This document shows, in pieces, positions 1 through 5,940 of a DNA stretch of 6,600 nt (positions are counted from its first letter, which is position 1; every line of letters begins with the position of its first letter). The notes beneath the pieces were generated by a model. The model did no database searches. It was given only the letters and a program-made list of their open reading frames with translations, and was not told the DNA's origin. The translations under genes and the position numbers were made by a program. The DNA is from Burkholderiaceae bacterium (GTDB lineage: Bacteria; Pseudomonadota; Gammaproteobacteria; Burkholderiales; Burkholderiaceae_C). The DNA lies in NCBI GenBank assembly GCA_031256125.1, contig JAIRRE010000117.1, forward strand, positions 1 through 6,600, read 5' to 3'.

Positions 1-662
1 TTGCTCCACACGTTACGGTGCTCGCGCATGAATTTCAGGAACAGCGAAAACTCCGGACCGTCGATAGGCTTGCTCACATCCGGGCGGCCCATGTGATCGA
101 CCACCACCGTGGTCGGCAGCGCGGTGAAGAAGTCCCACAACTCCGGCAGATCGACCGCCTCAAAATAGATCACCACATGCCAGCCCAGCGCGGCGACGCG
201 CCCGGCGATTTCCAGCAGTTCGTCCTTGGGGGTGAAGTCCACCAGACGTTTGACGAAATTAAAACGCACGCCGCGCACGCCGGCGGCGTGCAGGGCTTGT
301 AACTGCCCGTCGCTAATGTCGCGCCGTACTGTGGCGACGCCCCGCGCCCGTCCGCCCGAAGCCTCCAGGGCATCGACCAGCGCGCGATTGTCCGCGCCGT
401 GGCAGGTGGCCTGCACGATGACGTTGCGCGCAAAGCCCAAGTGGTCGCGCAACCCAAACAATTGCGCTTTGCTGGCATCGCAGGGCGTGTATTTGCGCTC
501 GGGCGCATAGGGGAATTGGGCGCCGGGGCCAAAGACATGGCAATGCGCGTCCACGCTGCCTGGCGGCAGCACAAAGCGCGGCTGGCTTGGGCCTTGATAC
601 CAGTCGAGCCAGCCAGGAGTTTTGGTAAATGGAGCGGTGTTCGCGGGGGCTGTCGTACTCAT
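1..662 (-). CDS. ligI: 2-pyrone-4,6-dicarboxylate lactonase (LigI), 3' end cut by window edge
   Basis: This enzyme is a cytoplasmic amidohydrolase-superfamily hydrolase. It opens 2-pyrone-4,6-dicarboxylate to 4-oxalomesaconate in the protocatechuate 4,5-cleavage pathway (EC 3.1.1.57). 220 codons are visible from the ATG at 662-660; the family is about 290-300 residues, so roughly the last quarter lies outside the window. Seen in the translation: the metal-binding DAHCHVFG motif (His40, His42), the LRDHLGFARNVIVQATCHG block (71-89), the RFNFVKRLVD block whose Arg133 and Arg139 match the substrate-carboxylate-binding arginines known for LigI, YFEA (Tyr166), and VDHMGRPD, where His190 and Arg193 match His180 and Arg183 of Sphingobium LigI. 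The catalytic Asp (248 in that enzyme) falls off the window. The start is 34 bp after the ligK stop, so the gene is very likely in the same transcript. A GGAA lies about 12 bp upstream as a modest ribosome site. Identity is strong because the resemblance runs the full visible length. Confidence 0.95.
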   Translation of the reverse strand, partial: MSTTAPANTAPFTKTPGWLDWYQGPSQPRFVLPPGSVDAHCHVFGPGAQFPYAPERKYTPCDASKAQLFGLRDHLGFARNVIVQATCHGADNRALVDALEASGGRARGVATVRRDISDGQLQALHAAGVRGVRFNFVKRLVDFTPKDELLEIAGRVAALGWHVVIYFEAVDLPELWDFFTALPTTVVVDHMGRPDVSKPIDGPEFSLFLKFMREHRNVWS

Positions 663-696
663 CGTTTTGCGCTTCCAGGTTTTTGCAATGGACGTT

Positions 697-1386
697 TCAG
701 TCGATGTATTTGAGGCCCGCCTTGGCCAGTGGCTCGCGCATCTGGTACATGTCCAGCCCCAGCACGCCGCTGGCGAGTTTTTCGCGCTTGGCCGCTTCAT
801 TGGCTTCGCGCGCGCGGGCAGCTTCCAGCGTTTTGGCGGCTAGCGCGCACGGCACACAGACTACGCCATCATCGTCGGCCACGATTACGTCGCCGGGGTG
901 AACGATCATCCCCGCACACACCACCGGAATGTTGACCGACCCCAGCGTGGCCTTGACCGTGCCCTTGGCCGAAATCGCTTTGCTCCAGACCGGAAACTGC
1001 ATTTCGGCGAGCGTCTTTACGTCGCGTACCCCGGCGTCGATAACCAACGCGCGCGCGCCACGCGCCTTGAAGCTGGTGGCCAGCAAGTCGCCGAAATACC
1101 CGTCGCTACATTTGGCGCTGACGGCGGCGACCACGATATCGCCGGGCTGAATCTGTTCGGCCACGACGTGCATCATCCAGTTATCACCGGGGTGCAACAG
1201 CACGGTAACCGCCGTGCCTGAAACCTGTGCGCCCGCGAAAATCGGGTGCATGTAAGGCTGCATCAGTCCTACGCGGCCCATTGCTTCGTGGACAGTTGCC
1301 GCGCCCAACGGCCCAAGCGCGTCGGCGCTGACGCGGTCGGCGCGGGTGATATTGCGGTAAACAACGCCGAGTTCGTACATCTTCAT
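697..1386 (-). CDS. ligK: 4-carboxy-4-hydroxy-2-oxoadipate aldolase (LigK/GalC/HMG-CHA aldolase)
   Basis: This is a class II (divalent-metal) pyruvate aldolase of the RraA-like fold. It splits 4-carboxy-4-hydroxy-2-oxoadipate into pyruvate and oxaloacetate, and this family usually also decarboxylates oxaloacetate (EC 4.1.3.17). The protein is 229 residues, normal for the family. Seen: [11 protein letters not shown] at the N-terminus (7-17), [10 protein letters not shown] (31-40) with the conserved Glu, [12 protein letters not shown] (99-110), and VIDAGVRD with Arg121-Asp122, matching the substrate- and metal-binding Arg-Asp pair of Pseudomonas HMG/CHA aldolase. [17 protein letters not shown] (163-179) is also typical. 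The start ATG overlaps the ligJ stop as ATGA (1383-1386), which argues for translational coupling. A second Met at codon 3 is possible but less favoured. RraA itself lacks aldolase activity; the pathway neighbours and the length with its C-terminal extension favour the aldolase. Confidence 0.95.
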   Translation of the reverse strand: MKMYELGVVYRNITRADRVSADALGPLGAATVHEAMGRVGLMQPYMHPIFAGAQVSGTAVTVLLHPGDNWMMHVVAEQIQPGDIVVAAVSAKCSDGYFGDLLATSFKARGARALVIDAGVRDVKTLAEMQFPVWSKAISAKGTVKATLGSVNIPVVCAGMIVHPGDVIVADDDGVVCVPCALAAKTLEAARAREANEAAKREKLASGVLGLDMYQMREPLAKAGLKYID

Positions 1387-2411
1387 TTCCCCTTGCGTTT
1401 GAGTGCGGCATCCAGGCGCGAATAGACGCGGCGGGCATTGCCTTCGTACACCTGATAGCGGTCTTGCGCGGACAGATTGAGCGTGGCTTCGATGTAGCGC
1501 TTGGTGTCGTCGTAGTTATGGCTGGTTTCCGGGTCGATGCCTTTGACCGCGCCGATCATTTCCGACGCGAACAGGATGTTGTCCACCGGAATCACCTTGG
1601 TCAGCAGGTCGATGCCGGGCTGGTGATAAACGCAGGTGTCGAAGAAAACGTTACCCAGCAAGTGTTGCGTCAGGAGCGGTTTTTTCATCTCCTGCGCCAA
1701 ACCACGGTAGCGGCCCCAGTGGTAGGGCGCGGCGCCACCGCCGTGTGGGATAACGAACTTGAGCGCCGGAAAATCCTTGAACAGATCGCCCTGGATCAAC
1801 TGCATGACGGCGGTCGTATCGGCATTGATGTAATGCGCGCCGGTGGTGTGAAAGCAGGCGTTGCACGAAGTCGAGACGTGAATCATGGCCGGGATGCCCA
1901 GTTCGACCATTTTTTCGTAAATCGGGTACCAATGGCGGTCGGTCAGCGGCGGGCTGGTCCAGTGGCCGCCCGATGGATCGGGATTGAGATTGATGGCCAC
2001 GAACCCGTATTCCTTGACGCACTTTTCCAGTTCGGGAATACAGGTCTTCGGATCGACGCCGGGCGATTGCGGCAGCATCGCCGCGCCGATGAAATGGTCG
2101 GGAAACAGTTGACTGACGCGATAGCACAGTTCATTGCAAATCGCCGCCCAGGTTAACGACACCTGAAAATCACCGATGTGGTGCGCCATGAAGCTGGCGC
2201 GCGGGCTGAAGATGGTCAAATCGCTGCCGCGCTCGCGCATTTTGGCAAGCTGGTTGCTCTCAATGGACTCGCGTAGCTCGTCATCGCTGATTTTCAGATC
2301 GGCGACCTTGGGCATTTGAGCCGGATCCTGGATGCCCGCAATCTGCCGGTTGCGCCACGCCTCCAGCGCCTTGGGCGCGGTGGTGTAATGGCCGTGAACG
2401 TCAATAATCAT
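1383..2411 (-). CDS. ligJ: 4-oxalomesaconate hydratase (LigJ)
   Basis: This zinc-dependent member of the amidohydrolase superfamily adds water to 4-oxalomesaconate or its keto isomer, giving 4-carboxy-4-hydroxy-2-oxoadipate (EC 4.2.1.83), the substrate of the next gene, ligK. With the start at 2411 the protein is 342 residues, within a residue or so of known LigJ proteins. Catalytic positions known for LigJ are all present at the same numbers: His6 and His8 in the DVHGH motif, His178 in MIHVS, His223 in IPHGGG and Glu284 in FASEM. Other family blocks are [14 protein letters not shown] (63-76), [11 protein letters not shown] (141-151), HWGRYRGLA (231-239) and [13 protein letters not shown] (254-266). 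The reading frame is open farther upstream, to 2636, but that extension is arginine- and serine-rich shadow sequence running into the upstream gene. The start at 2411 has GGAG about 10 bp ahead of it and begins exactly where the family begins. Its stop overlaps ligK by 4 bp. Confidence 0.96.
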   Translation of the reverse strand: MIIDVHGHYTTAPKALEAWRNRQIAGIQDPAQMPKVADLKISDDELRESIESNQLAKMRERGSDLTIFSPRASFMAHHIGDFQVSLTWAAICNELCYRVSQLFPDHFIGAAMLPQSPGVDPKTCIPELEKCVKEYGFVAINLNPDPSGGHWTSPPLTDRHWYPIYEKMVELGIPAMIHVSTSCNACFHTTGAHYINADTTAVMQLIQGDLFKDFPALKFVIPHGGGAAPYHWGRYRGLAQEMKKPLLTQHLLGNVFFDTCVYHQPGIDLLTKVIPVDNILFASEMIGAVKGIDPETSHNYDDTKRYIEATLNLSAQDRYQVYEGNARRVYSRLDAALKRKGK

Positions 2412-2457
2412 GGTGAAAACTCCGGGAAATGGGGTAAACAAAATCTGTGGTCCGGTA

Positions 2458-3147
2458 TCAGGCCGGTTCCATGCCCTCGCGGCGCTTGGCCTCGACGGCC
2501 TCGGCGCCAGCCATGAAGGCCAGCAGTGCGCGTACCGCGTCCGGCTGCCTGCAAGCGGCGCAAACGCCCGCCGAGAAGATGGTGACGATCTGAATTTCAG
2601 GCGGCAGCGGGCCGAGCACCTCGATGCCTTGGACATGGATCAGCTCCGACAGTTGCTGAAAGCCTAATTCCACCTCCCCGCGCGCTACCAGACTGCCCAC
2701 CGGAACGCCCGGCGGCGCGGTGACGATGCGCGGCGCGATTTGGTCGGCAATGCCCCAGCGCTGAAACAACTTGGCCAACGCCACGCCACTCGGTCCGGTC
2801 GAATAGCTCAGGCTGCGCGCGGCCAGCGTGGCGCGACGCAACGCGTCCTCGCTGGTAATGTCAGGCCGCCCTGCCCCGCCCCGCACGGCCACGGCGACAC
2901 CCGAACGCGCCAGATCGACCCGGCTGCCCGCCAGCAGGTGACCAGCGGCCATCAGCTTATCAATCGCGTCCGAGGCCAGAAACACCACGTCGAACGCCTC
3001 TCCCGCAGTCACCCGCCGGGCAGCATCGACGCCACCTACCGCTTCAATGGCAACCGGCGCCCCGCCGCGCGCCTGATAGGCCCGTGCCAACTCGGCCAAT
3101 ACCTGCCGCGTGGCCATCGAGGATATGCCGTGGAGGGTATCTGTCAT
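2458..3147 (-). CDS. ModA-like substrate-binding-fold protein, no signal peptide
   Basis: The protein (229 residues) belongs to the type 2 periplasmic-binding-protein fold close to molybdate-binding ModA. Seen: an N-terminal beta-alpha unit with GISSMATRQVLAELARAY (7-24), AVGGVDAARRVTAGEAFDVV (36-55), ASDAIDKLMAAGHL (58-71), the hinge-like SYSTGPSGVALAKLF (114-128), PPGVPVGSLVARGEVELGFQQLSEL (145-169) and a C-terminal helix ending KRREGMEPA. ModA proteins normally begin with a secretion signal; this start has none, so the protein is probably cytoplasmic. The start at 3147 is chosen because AAGGA stands 4 bp before it and the family-like sequence begins there. A start at 3201 would add 18 unlike residues inside the control region. 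It is the first gene of the operon, 46 bp before ligJ, and divergent from the LysR gene. No transporter membrane or ATPase gene is adjacent, so molybdate uptake is doubtful. Its actual ligand or role in the pathway is unknown. Confidence 0.85.
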   Translation of the reverse strand: MTDTLHGISSMATRQVLAELARAYQARGGAPVAIEAVGGVDAARRVTAGEAFDVVFLASDAIDKLMAAGHLLAGSRVDLARSGVAVAVRGGAGRPDITSEDALRRATLAARSLSYSTGPSGVALAKLFQRWGIADQIAPRIVTAPPGVPVGSLVARGEVELGFQQLSELIHVQGIEVLGPLPPEIQIVTIFSAGVCAACRQPDAVRALLAFMAGAEAVEAKRREGMEPA

Positions 3148-3249
3148 ATCTTCCTTTGTTGGAATTTGGGGCGCGTCTATGTGCCTGAGAGCTTGATTCA
3201 ACGTGACATTCTCGAATCCAGCGGACTGCCGTGCCAGCCCACTGGATAA

Positions 3250-3260
3250 CTAGCAGCTAG
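3250..3260. promoter_or_regulatory. Perfect palindrome CTAGC-A-GCTAG, possible operator
   Basis: This is an 11-bp perfect dyad (5-bp arms, 1-bp centre) in the divergent control region, 62 bp before the regulator start. It could be one half-site of a LysR operator. It does not fit the strict T-N11-A spacing, so the assignment is weak. Confidence 0.3.
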
Positions 3261-3285
3261 ATAAAAATGAGATACCATCGAACGA

Positions 3286-3300
3286 CCTATGCCACATAGG
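3286..3300. promoter_or_regulatory. Perfect palindrome CCTATG-CCA-CATAGG, possible LysR operator
   Basis: A 15-bp dyad with perfect 6-bp arms and a 3-bp centre ends 22 bp before the LysR start codon and just upstream of its ribosome-binding site. This position would suit autorepression of the regulator, combined with activation of the divergent operon from a farther site. The overall length (15 bp) is that of a LysR site, but the T and A are spaced T-N9-A rather than the classic T-N11-A, so another regulator is possible. Confidence 0.4.
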
Positions 3301-3322
3301 ATGTATAAAAGGAGACTCTTGG

Positions 3323-4231
3323 ATGGACCTCAAACAAATCGAGTACTTCGTGCGCATCGCTGAACTGGGCAGTTTCACGCGCGCCTCGATTGCGTTGGAT
3401 ATTGCGCAACCCGCCTTAAGCCGGCAGGTGCGACAGTTGGAAGTGGAACTGAGGCAAAACTTATTCGTCCGCAATGGTCGCGGCGCGGTACCTACCGACG
3501 CCGGGCGGCTGATGCTCGAACATGGTCGCGGCATTTTGCACCAGGTCGAGCGCGCGCGCGAAGACTTGAGCCGCCTGCGCGGCACGCCCGCCGGCACGGT
3601 AGCGCTGGGGTTGCCACCGAGTCTGGGACGGCTGCTGTCGGTACCGCTGACACGCGCCTTCCGCGACCAGCCGCAGTGGCGCGAGGCGCGGCTATCTATT
3701 ACCGACGGGCTTTCGCTGCGGCTACAGGAAGCGCTGCGCAGCGGACGGCTGGACCTTGCGCTACTCTACGGGCCGCCCAGTTCGGCTGAACTCGAAGGCG
3801 AGTGCATCGGCAACGAGGAACTGTTTGCCGTCGCTCCGCGCAACCGTGTGGCGCCGACGGATATCGCGCCGCCGATTCCGCTGACCGAGCTGGCGCGGCA
3901 TCCCCTGGTCATCCCCAGCCGCCCCAACGCGCTGCGTATGCGGCTCGAACGCCATATGGTCGATGCCAATCTGGCGCCCAACATTGCCATGGAAGTCGAT
4001 GGCGTGACGGCGATCCTCGAACTCGTGTCCGAAGGCGTGGGCCTTGCGGTGCTGCCCGCCCACGCGGTGCGCAACACCGCGCAGCCCGAACGCTTCATGC
4101 TGCATCGCATCGGCGATGGCCTGATCGAGCAGATATGGATGGTCATCTCGGCGCGCCGCGCCCATACGCCCGCGCTGAAAGCCCTAATGGAACTGCTGCG
4201 CCAACAGGTAGCGCTGCTGCGCGGTCAGTAG
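3323..4231 (+). CDS. LysR-type transcriptional regulator, likely of the adjacent lig operon
   Basis: This is a 302-residue protein, the standard size for the family. The N-terminal winged helix-turn-helix is clear: MDLKQIEYFVRIAELGSFTRAS (1-22), AQPALSRQVRQLEVEL (28-43) as the recognition region, then LFVRNGRGAVPTDAGRLML (47-65) as the wing and the start of the linker helix. From about residue 92 follows the effector-binding domain (TVALGLPPSLGRLLSVPL, LDLALLYGP, HPLVIPSRPNALR, GVGLAVLPAHAV). An AAGGAG lies 8 bp before the ATG, an excellent ribosome site. The gene is transcribed away from the lig operon. LysR proteins of protocatechuate 4,5-cleavage clusters (LigR, PmdR) usually act as activators responding to a pathway intermediate, so the same role is inferred here. 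The inducer cannot be read from the sequence. It is convergent with prfA downstream. Confidence 0.93.
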   Translation: MDLKQIEYFVRIAELGSFTRASIALDIAQPALSRQVRQLEVELRQNLFVRNGRGAVPTDAGRLMLEHGRGILHQVERAREDLSRLRGTPAGTVALGLPPSLGRLLSVPLTRAFRDQPQWREARLSITDGLSLRLQEALRSGRLDLALLYGPPSSAELEGECIGNEELFAVAPRNRVAPTDIAPPIPLTELARHPLVIPSRPNALRMRLERHMVDANLAPNIAMEVDGVTAILELVSEGVGLAVLPAHAVRNTAQPERFMLHRIGDGLIEQIWMVISARRAHTPALKALMELLRQQVALLRGQ

Positions 4232-4239
4232 TGCAGCGC

Positions 4240-4353
4240 CCGCCTGGCAAAAGGCCAATAGCCCAAAAACGCAGGCGTCCTTGACGGTCTTTGGGATCAG
4301 GCTGACGTAATGCGCTGCGCGGTGGTAGCCTGTGCGTCAAGGCGGCCAGGCGG
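4240..4353. repeat. Nested inverted repeats in the convergent gap between LysR gene and prfA
   Basis: The 139-bp gap between the two convergent genes contains CCGCCTGGC (4240-4248) matched by GCCAGGCGG (4345-4353), a perfect 9-bp inverted repeat. Inside it is CCTTGACG (4279-4286) matched by CGTCAAGG (4335-4342), a perfect 8-bp pair. A third pairing, CCCAAA (4262-4267) with TTTGGG (4290-4295), would compete with the inner pair. The region may act as a two-way transcription end, but no T-run follows any stem on either strand, so an intrinsic terminator is not supported. The 114-bp unit could also be a relic of a small mobile repeat; no target duplication is visible. Confidence 0.35.
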
Positions 4354-4370
4354 TATGTGCCACAAGCTCA

Positions 4371-5465
4371 TCAAACGTTCGCTTCCAGTTCCGCCATCAA
4401 CTCCGCCTCGCGTGCGGCGCGCAGCGCGGTCAGGATGTCGCCCAGGTCGCCTTCCATCACTTGCGCCAACTTGTAGAGCGTGAGGTTGATACGGTGATCG
4501 GTCACCCGTCCTTGCGGAAAGTTGTAGGTGCGGATGCGGTCGCTCCGGTCACCCGAACCGATCAGGCCCTTGCGCGTGGCGGCTTCCTTGGCGGCGCGCT
4601 CGCTGCGAGCCTGGTCTTGCAGGCGCGCTTGCAGCACGCGCAGCGCCTGCGCCTTGTTGGCGTGCTGGCTGCGCCCGTCCTGACATTCGGCGACGAGACC
4701 GGTGGGCAGGTGCACCACGCGCACCGCCGAATCAGTTTTGTTGATGTGCTGCCCGCCCGCTCCGCTGGCGCGGAAGGTGTCGATGCGCAATTGCGATGGG
4801 TCCAGCGTAATCGCCTCGGCCTCGTCCGGTTCGGGCATCACCGCCACCGTCGCCGCGCTGGTGTGGATGCGGCCTTGGGTTTCGGTAACCGGCACGCGCT
4901 GCACGCGGTGCCCGCCCGATTCAAAGCGCAGTTGACCATAGACATTTTCACCTTCAATGCGCAGCACGATCTCCTTGTAGCCGCCCAGTTCGGCGGGCGA
5001 TTCGCTCACCACCTCGCAACGCCAGCCCTGCGCCGCCGCGTAGCGCGTGTACATGCGCGCTAGGTCGCCCGCGAACAGGGCCGACTCGTCCCCGCCGGTG
5101 CCCGCACGGATTTCCAGAAATACATTGCGCTCCTCATCCGGGTCGCGCGGCAGCAGTAGGCGCTGCAATTGGGCGTCCAGCGCGGCCAGCTCCTGCTGCG
5201 CCGCCGCCTCTTCCTCCTGCGCCAGCGCCGCCATGTCGGAAGCCAGCGCGGGGTCGGCCAGCCATTCGCGCGCGGCGCCCAGATCGCGCTCGCACTGCTG
5301 ATAACGCGCCCAGCGCTGCGCCAACGCCGCCACCTCGGCGTGCTCGCGCGAGAGCTTGAGGAACTGCCCCATGTCGGCCATGATGTCGGGCCGTGAAAGC
5401 AAAAAATCCAGCTCCGCCAGCCGCTCGGCATGGCGATTCAGTTGCGCGCGAATGGCAGGAGTCAT
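4371..5465 (-). CDS. prfA: Peptide chain release factor 1 (RF1)
   Basis: This cytoplasmic class I release factor ends translation at UAA and UAG by triggering peptidyl-tRNA hydrolysis on the ribosome. The protein is 364 residues (Escherichia coli RF1 is 360). Domains in order: N-terminal helical domain 1 (about 1-105), the [20 protein letters not shown] block (120-139), the codon-reading motif [10 protein letters not shown] with the RF1-type P-V-T tripeptide at 192-194, the catalytic [10 protein letters not shown] loop with GGQ at 237-239, [22 protein letters not shown], and a C-terminal [23 protein letters not shown] block. P-V-T (not the S-P-F of RF2) fixes it as RF1. The start at 5465 matches the start of the family, though no good Shine-Dalgarno precedes it. 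The methyltransferase gene prmC, which modifies the GGQ glutamine and usually follows prfA, is absent; the next gene is the convergent LysR gene. hemA, the common upstream neighbour, is also absent. Confidence 0.98.
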   Translation of the reverse strand: MTPAIRAQLNRHAERLAELDFLLSRPDIMADMGQFLKLSREHAEVAALAQRWARYQQCERDLGAAREWLADPALASDMAALAQEEEAAAQQELAALDAQLQRLLLPRDPDEERNVFLEIRAGTGGDESALFAGDLARMYTRYAAAQGWRCEVVSESPAELGGYKEIVLRIEGENVYGQLRFESGGHRVQRVPVTETQGRIHTSAATVAVMPEPDEAEAITLDPSQLRIDTFRASGAGGQHINKTDSAVRVVHLPTGLVAECQDGRSQHANKAQALRVLQARLQDQARSERAAKEAATRKGLIGSGDRSDRIRTYNFPQGRVTDHRINLTLYKLAQVMEGDLGDILTALRAAREAELMAELEANV

Positions 5466-5709
5466 GGGCGTGATAACAGGAACAGAACTTGCGGCAGGGG
5501 CGGCTATGGTACTGTCCCATTGACGCCTGCTATGTTCCCATAGCGCTTACATTTCTCCGCCGCAACATCCCTGGGAAACCGATGGGGCAGTGCGCGATGA
5601 GGGCCAAAAACAGATGTATGATGAAGCATGACATGCTGCTTGGCGGCGTTGGGAAACAAGACACCGGTTCAGGCGATGAACCAGTGGTATCGATCTGATC
5701 CAGCCTTGT
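5466..5709. other. Intergenic stretch upstream of prfA, two hairpins, no convincing gene
   Basis: No reading frame here looks like a protein. A 69-codon plus-strand frame at 5489-5698 lacks family features and a ribosome site. The stretch should hold the prfA promoter on the minus strand, but I cannot assign its boxes. Visible dyads are GCTATG-ttcc-CATAGC (5529-5544) and a stronger hairpin at 5662-5686 with 10-bp arms and one mismatch around a GGCGA loop. The latter is enclosed by AAACAAG (5654-5660) and CTTGTTT (5705-5711). Neither hairpin has the T-tail of an intrinsic terminator. Confidence 0.5.
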
Positions 5710-5711
5710 TT
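5654..5711. repeat. Two-tier inverted repeat (outer AAACAAG/CTTGTTT, inner 10-bp hairpin)
   Basis: The outer arms are perfect 7-mers at 5654-5660 and 5705-5711. The inner arms are CACCGGTTCA (5662-5671) and TGAACCAGTG (5677-5686), paired except for one C-A mismatch, around the loop GGCGA. The outer right arm overlaps the candidate -35 element of the next promoter. Possible roles are a weak terminator, an operator or part of a small RNA; nothing in the sequence decides between them. Confidence 0.4.
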
Positions 5712-5738
5712 GTCAAGCAGTTTTGTAAACTAGGTAAT
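5710..5738 (+). promoter_or_regulatory. Candidate sigma70 promoter for the low-GC gene
   Basis: TTGTCA (5710-5715, five of six against TTGACA) is separated by 17 bp from GGTAAT (5733-5738, four of six against TATAAT). Transcription would start near 5745 and give a leader of about 108 nucleotides before the ATG at 5853. AGGTAAT recurs at 5754-5760, exactly 22 bp (about two helical turns) after the copy at 5732-5738, so a protein binding to direct repeats is also possible. Prediction by eye only. Confidence 0.35.
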
Positions 5739-5757
5739 CGTGCGGGATGCGACAGGT

Positions 5758-5852
5758 AATTTTTCCTAACCGCAAAAATTTGGCGCGTTTGGGTGGAATC
5801 CGAGCTATGCGGTAACTGCCCCAAACAGGCCAATTTTGCAGGAGATTTAACC
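5758..5852 (+). promoter_or_regulatory. Structured 5' leader with a long hairpin against the Shine-Dalgarno
   Basis: Bases 5772-5793 pair with 5820-5839 in an 18-pair imperfect hairpin: GTTTGGG with CCCAAAC, then TTGGC with GCCAA, AAAA with TTTT, and GC with GC, interrupted by one small internal loop and two single-base bulges. The 26-base loop holds a small CCG/CGG stem. The base of the hairpin ends at 5839, and the Shine-Dalgarno AGGAG occupies 5840-5844 directly after it, 8 bp before the ATG at 5853. AATTTTT (5758-5764) is complementary to AAAAATT (5774-5780), the base of the same hairpin, so two mutually exclusive folds are possible. This is the layout of a translational control element, but it matches no riboswitch class I can recognise. 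Confidence 0.5.
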
Positions 5853-5918
5853 ATGTATCGTTCTCCTCATCAACGCGGCGGGCGCAACAATTCGCAAGCA
5901 AGCGGTTGCGATAAATAG
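5853..5918 (+). CDS. Short 21-codon open frame with a strong ribosome site (leader peptide or displaced start)
   Basis: The ATG at 5853 has the best Shine-Dalgarno on this strand after prfA (AGGAG, 8 bp upstream) but opens only 21 codons before TAG at 5916. The peptide starts MYRSPHQRGGRNN; it is polar, positively charged and has one Cys. It is not hydrophobic and resembles no known small protein. Three readings are possible: a translated leader peptide regulating the gene behind it, the true N-terminus of the secreted protein thrown out of frame by a sequence error or mutation, or a +1 frameshift site. A shift of +1 before the stop would enter the frame of the secreted protein and provide the positively charged n-region its signal peptide lacks. 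Confidence 0.4.
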   Translation: MYRSPHQRGGRNNSQASGCDK

Positions 5919-5940
5919 CAACCTACGCTGTACGCTGGTA

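Larger units (their letters stand above)
3148..3322. promoter_or_regulatory. Divergent control region between the lig operon and the LysR gene
   Basis: These 175 bp separate the operon start (3147, minus) from the regulator start (3323, plus), the usual place for LysR-type operators and back-to-back promoters. Visible elements are two short palindromes (3250-3260 and 3286-3300, listed separately) and two smaller dyads, TTGA-T-TCAA at 3193-3201 and ATTC-TC-GAAT at 3208-3217. On the minus strand TTGAAT (3201-3196) could serve as a -35 element, but the hexamers 16-17 bp beyond it are poor -10 matches. I therefore do not place either core promoter. Control by the adjacent LysR protein is inferred from arrangement only. 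Confidence 0.6.

Noticed and set aside
2412..2636. N-terminal extension of ligJ by 75 codons
   Set aside because: The added residues are Arg/Ser/Pro-rich, overlap the upstream gene in another frame and match nothing in LigJ, whereas 2411 has a ribosome site and the family start.
3148..3201. Longer start for the ModA-like gene at 3201
   Set aside because: The 18 added residues are not signal-peptide-like and not family-like, and 3147 has a close AAGGA.
4332..5063. 243-codon plus-strand frame opposite prfA
   Set aside because: It is a His/Arg/Ala-rich shadow of a fully conserved release factor gene; GC-rich DNA gives such frames readily.
5662..5686. Intrinsic terminator at the 10-bp hairpin
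   Set aside because: No T-run follows the stem on either strand.
5489..5698. 69-codon plus-strand frame upstream of prfA
   Set aside because: It has no ribosome site, domain or recognisable composition and overlaps the hairpins; probably chance.
5758..5852. Assignment of the leader to a known riboswitch (cyclic di-GMP, fluoride, guanidine classes considered)
   Set aside because: The conserved cores of these classes are not present; only the general hairpin layout is supported.
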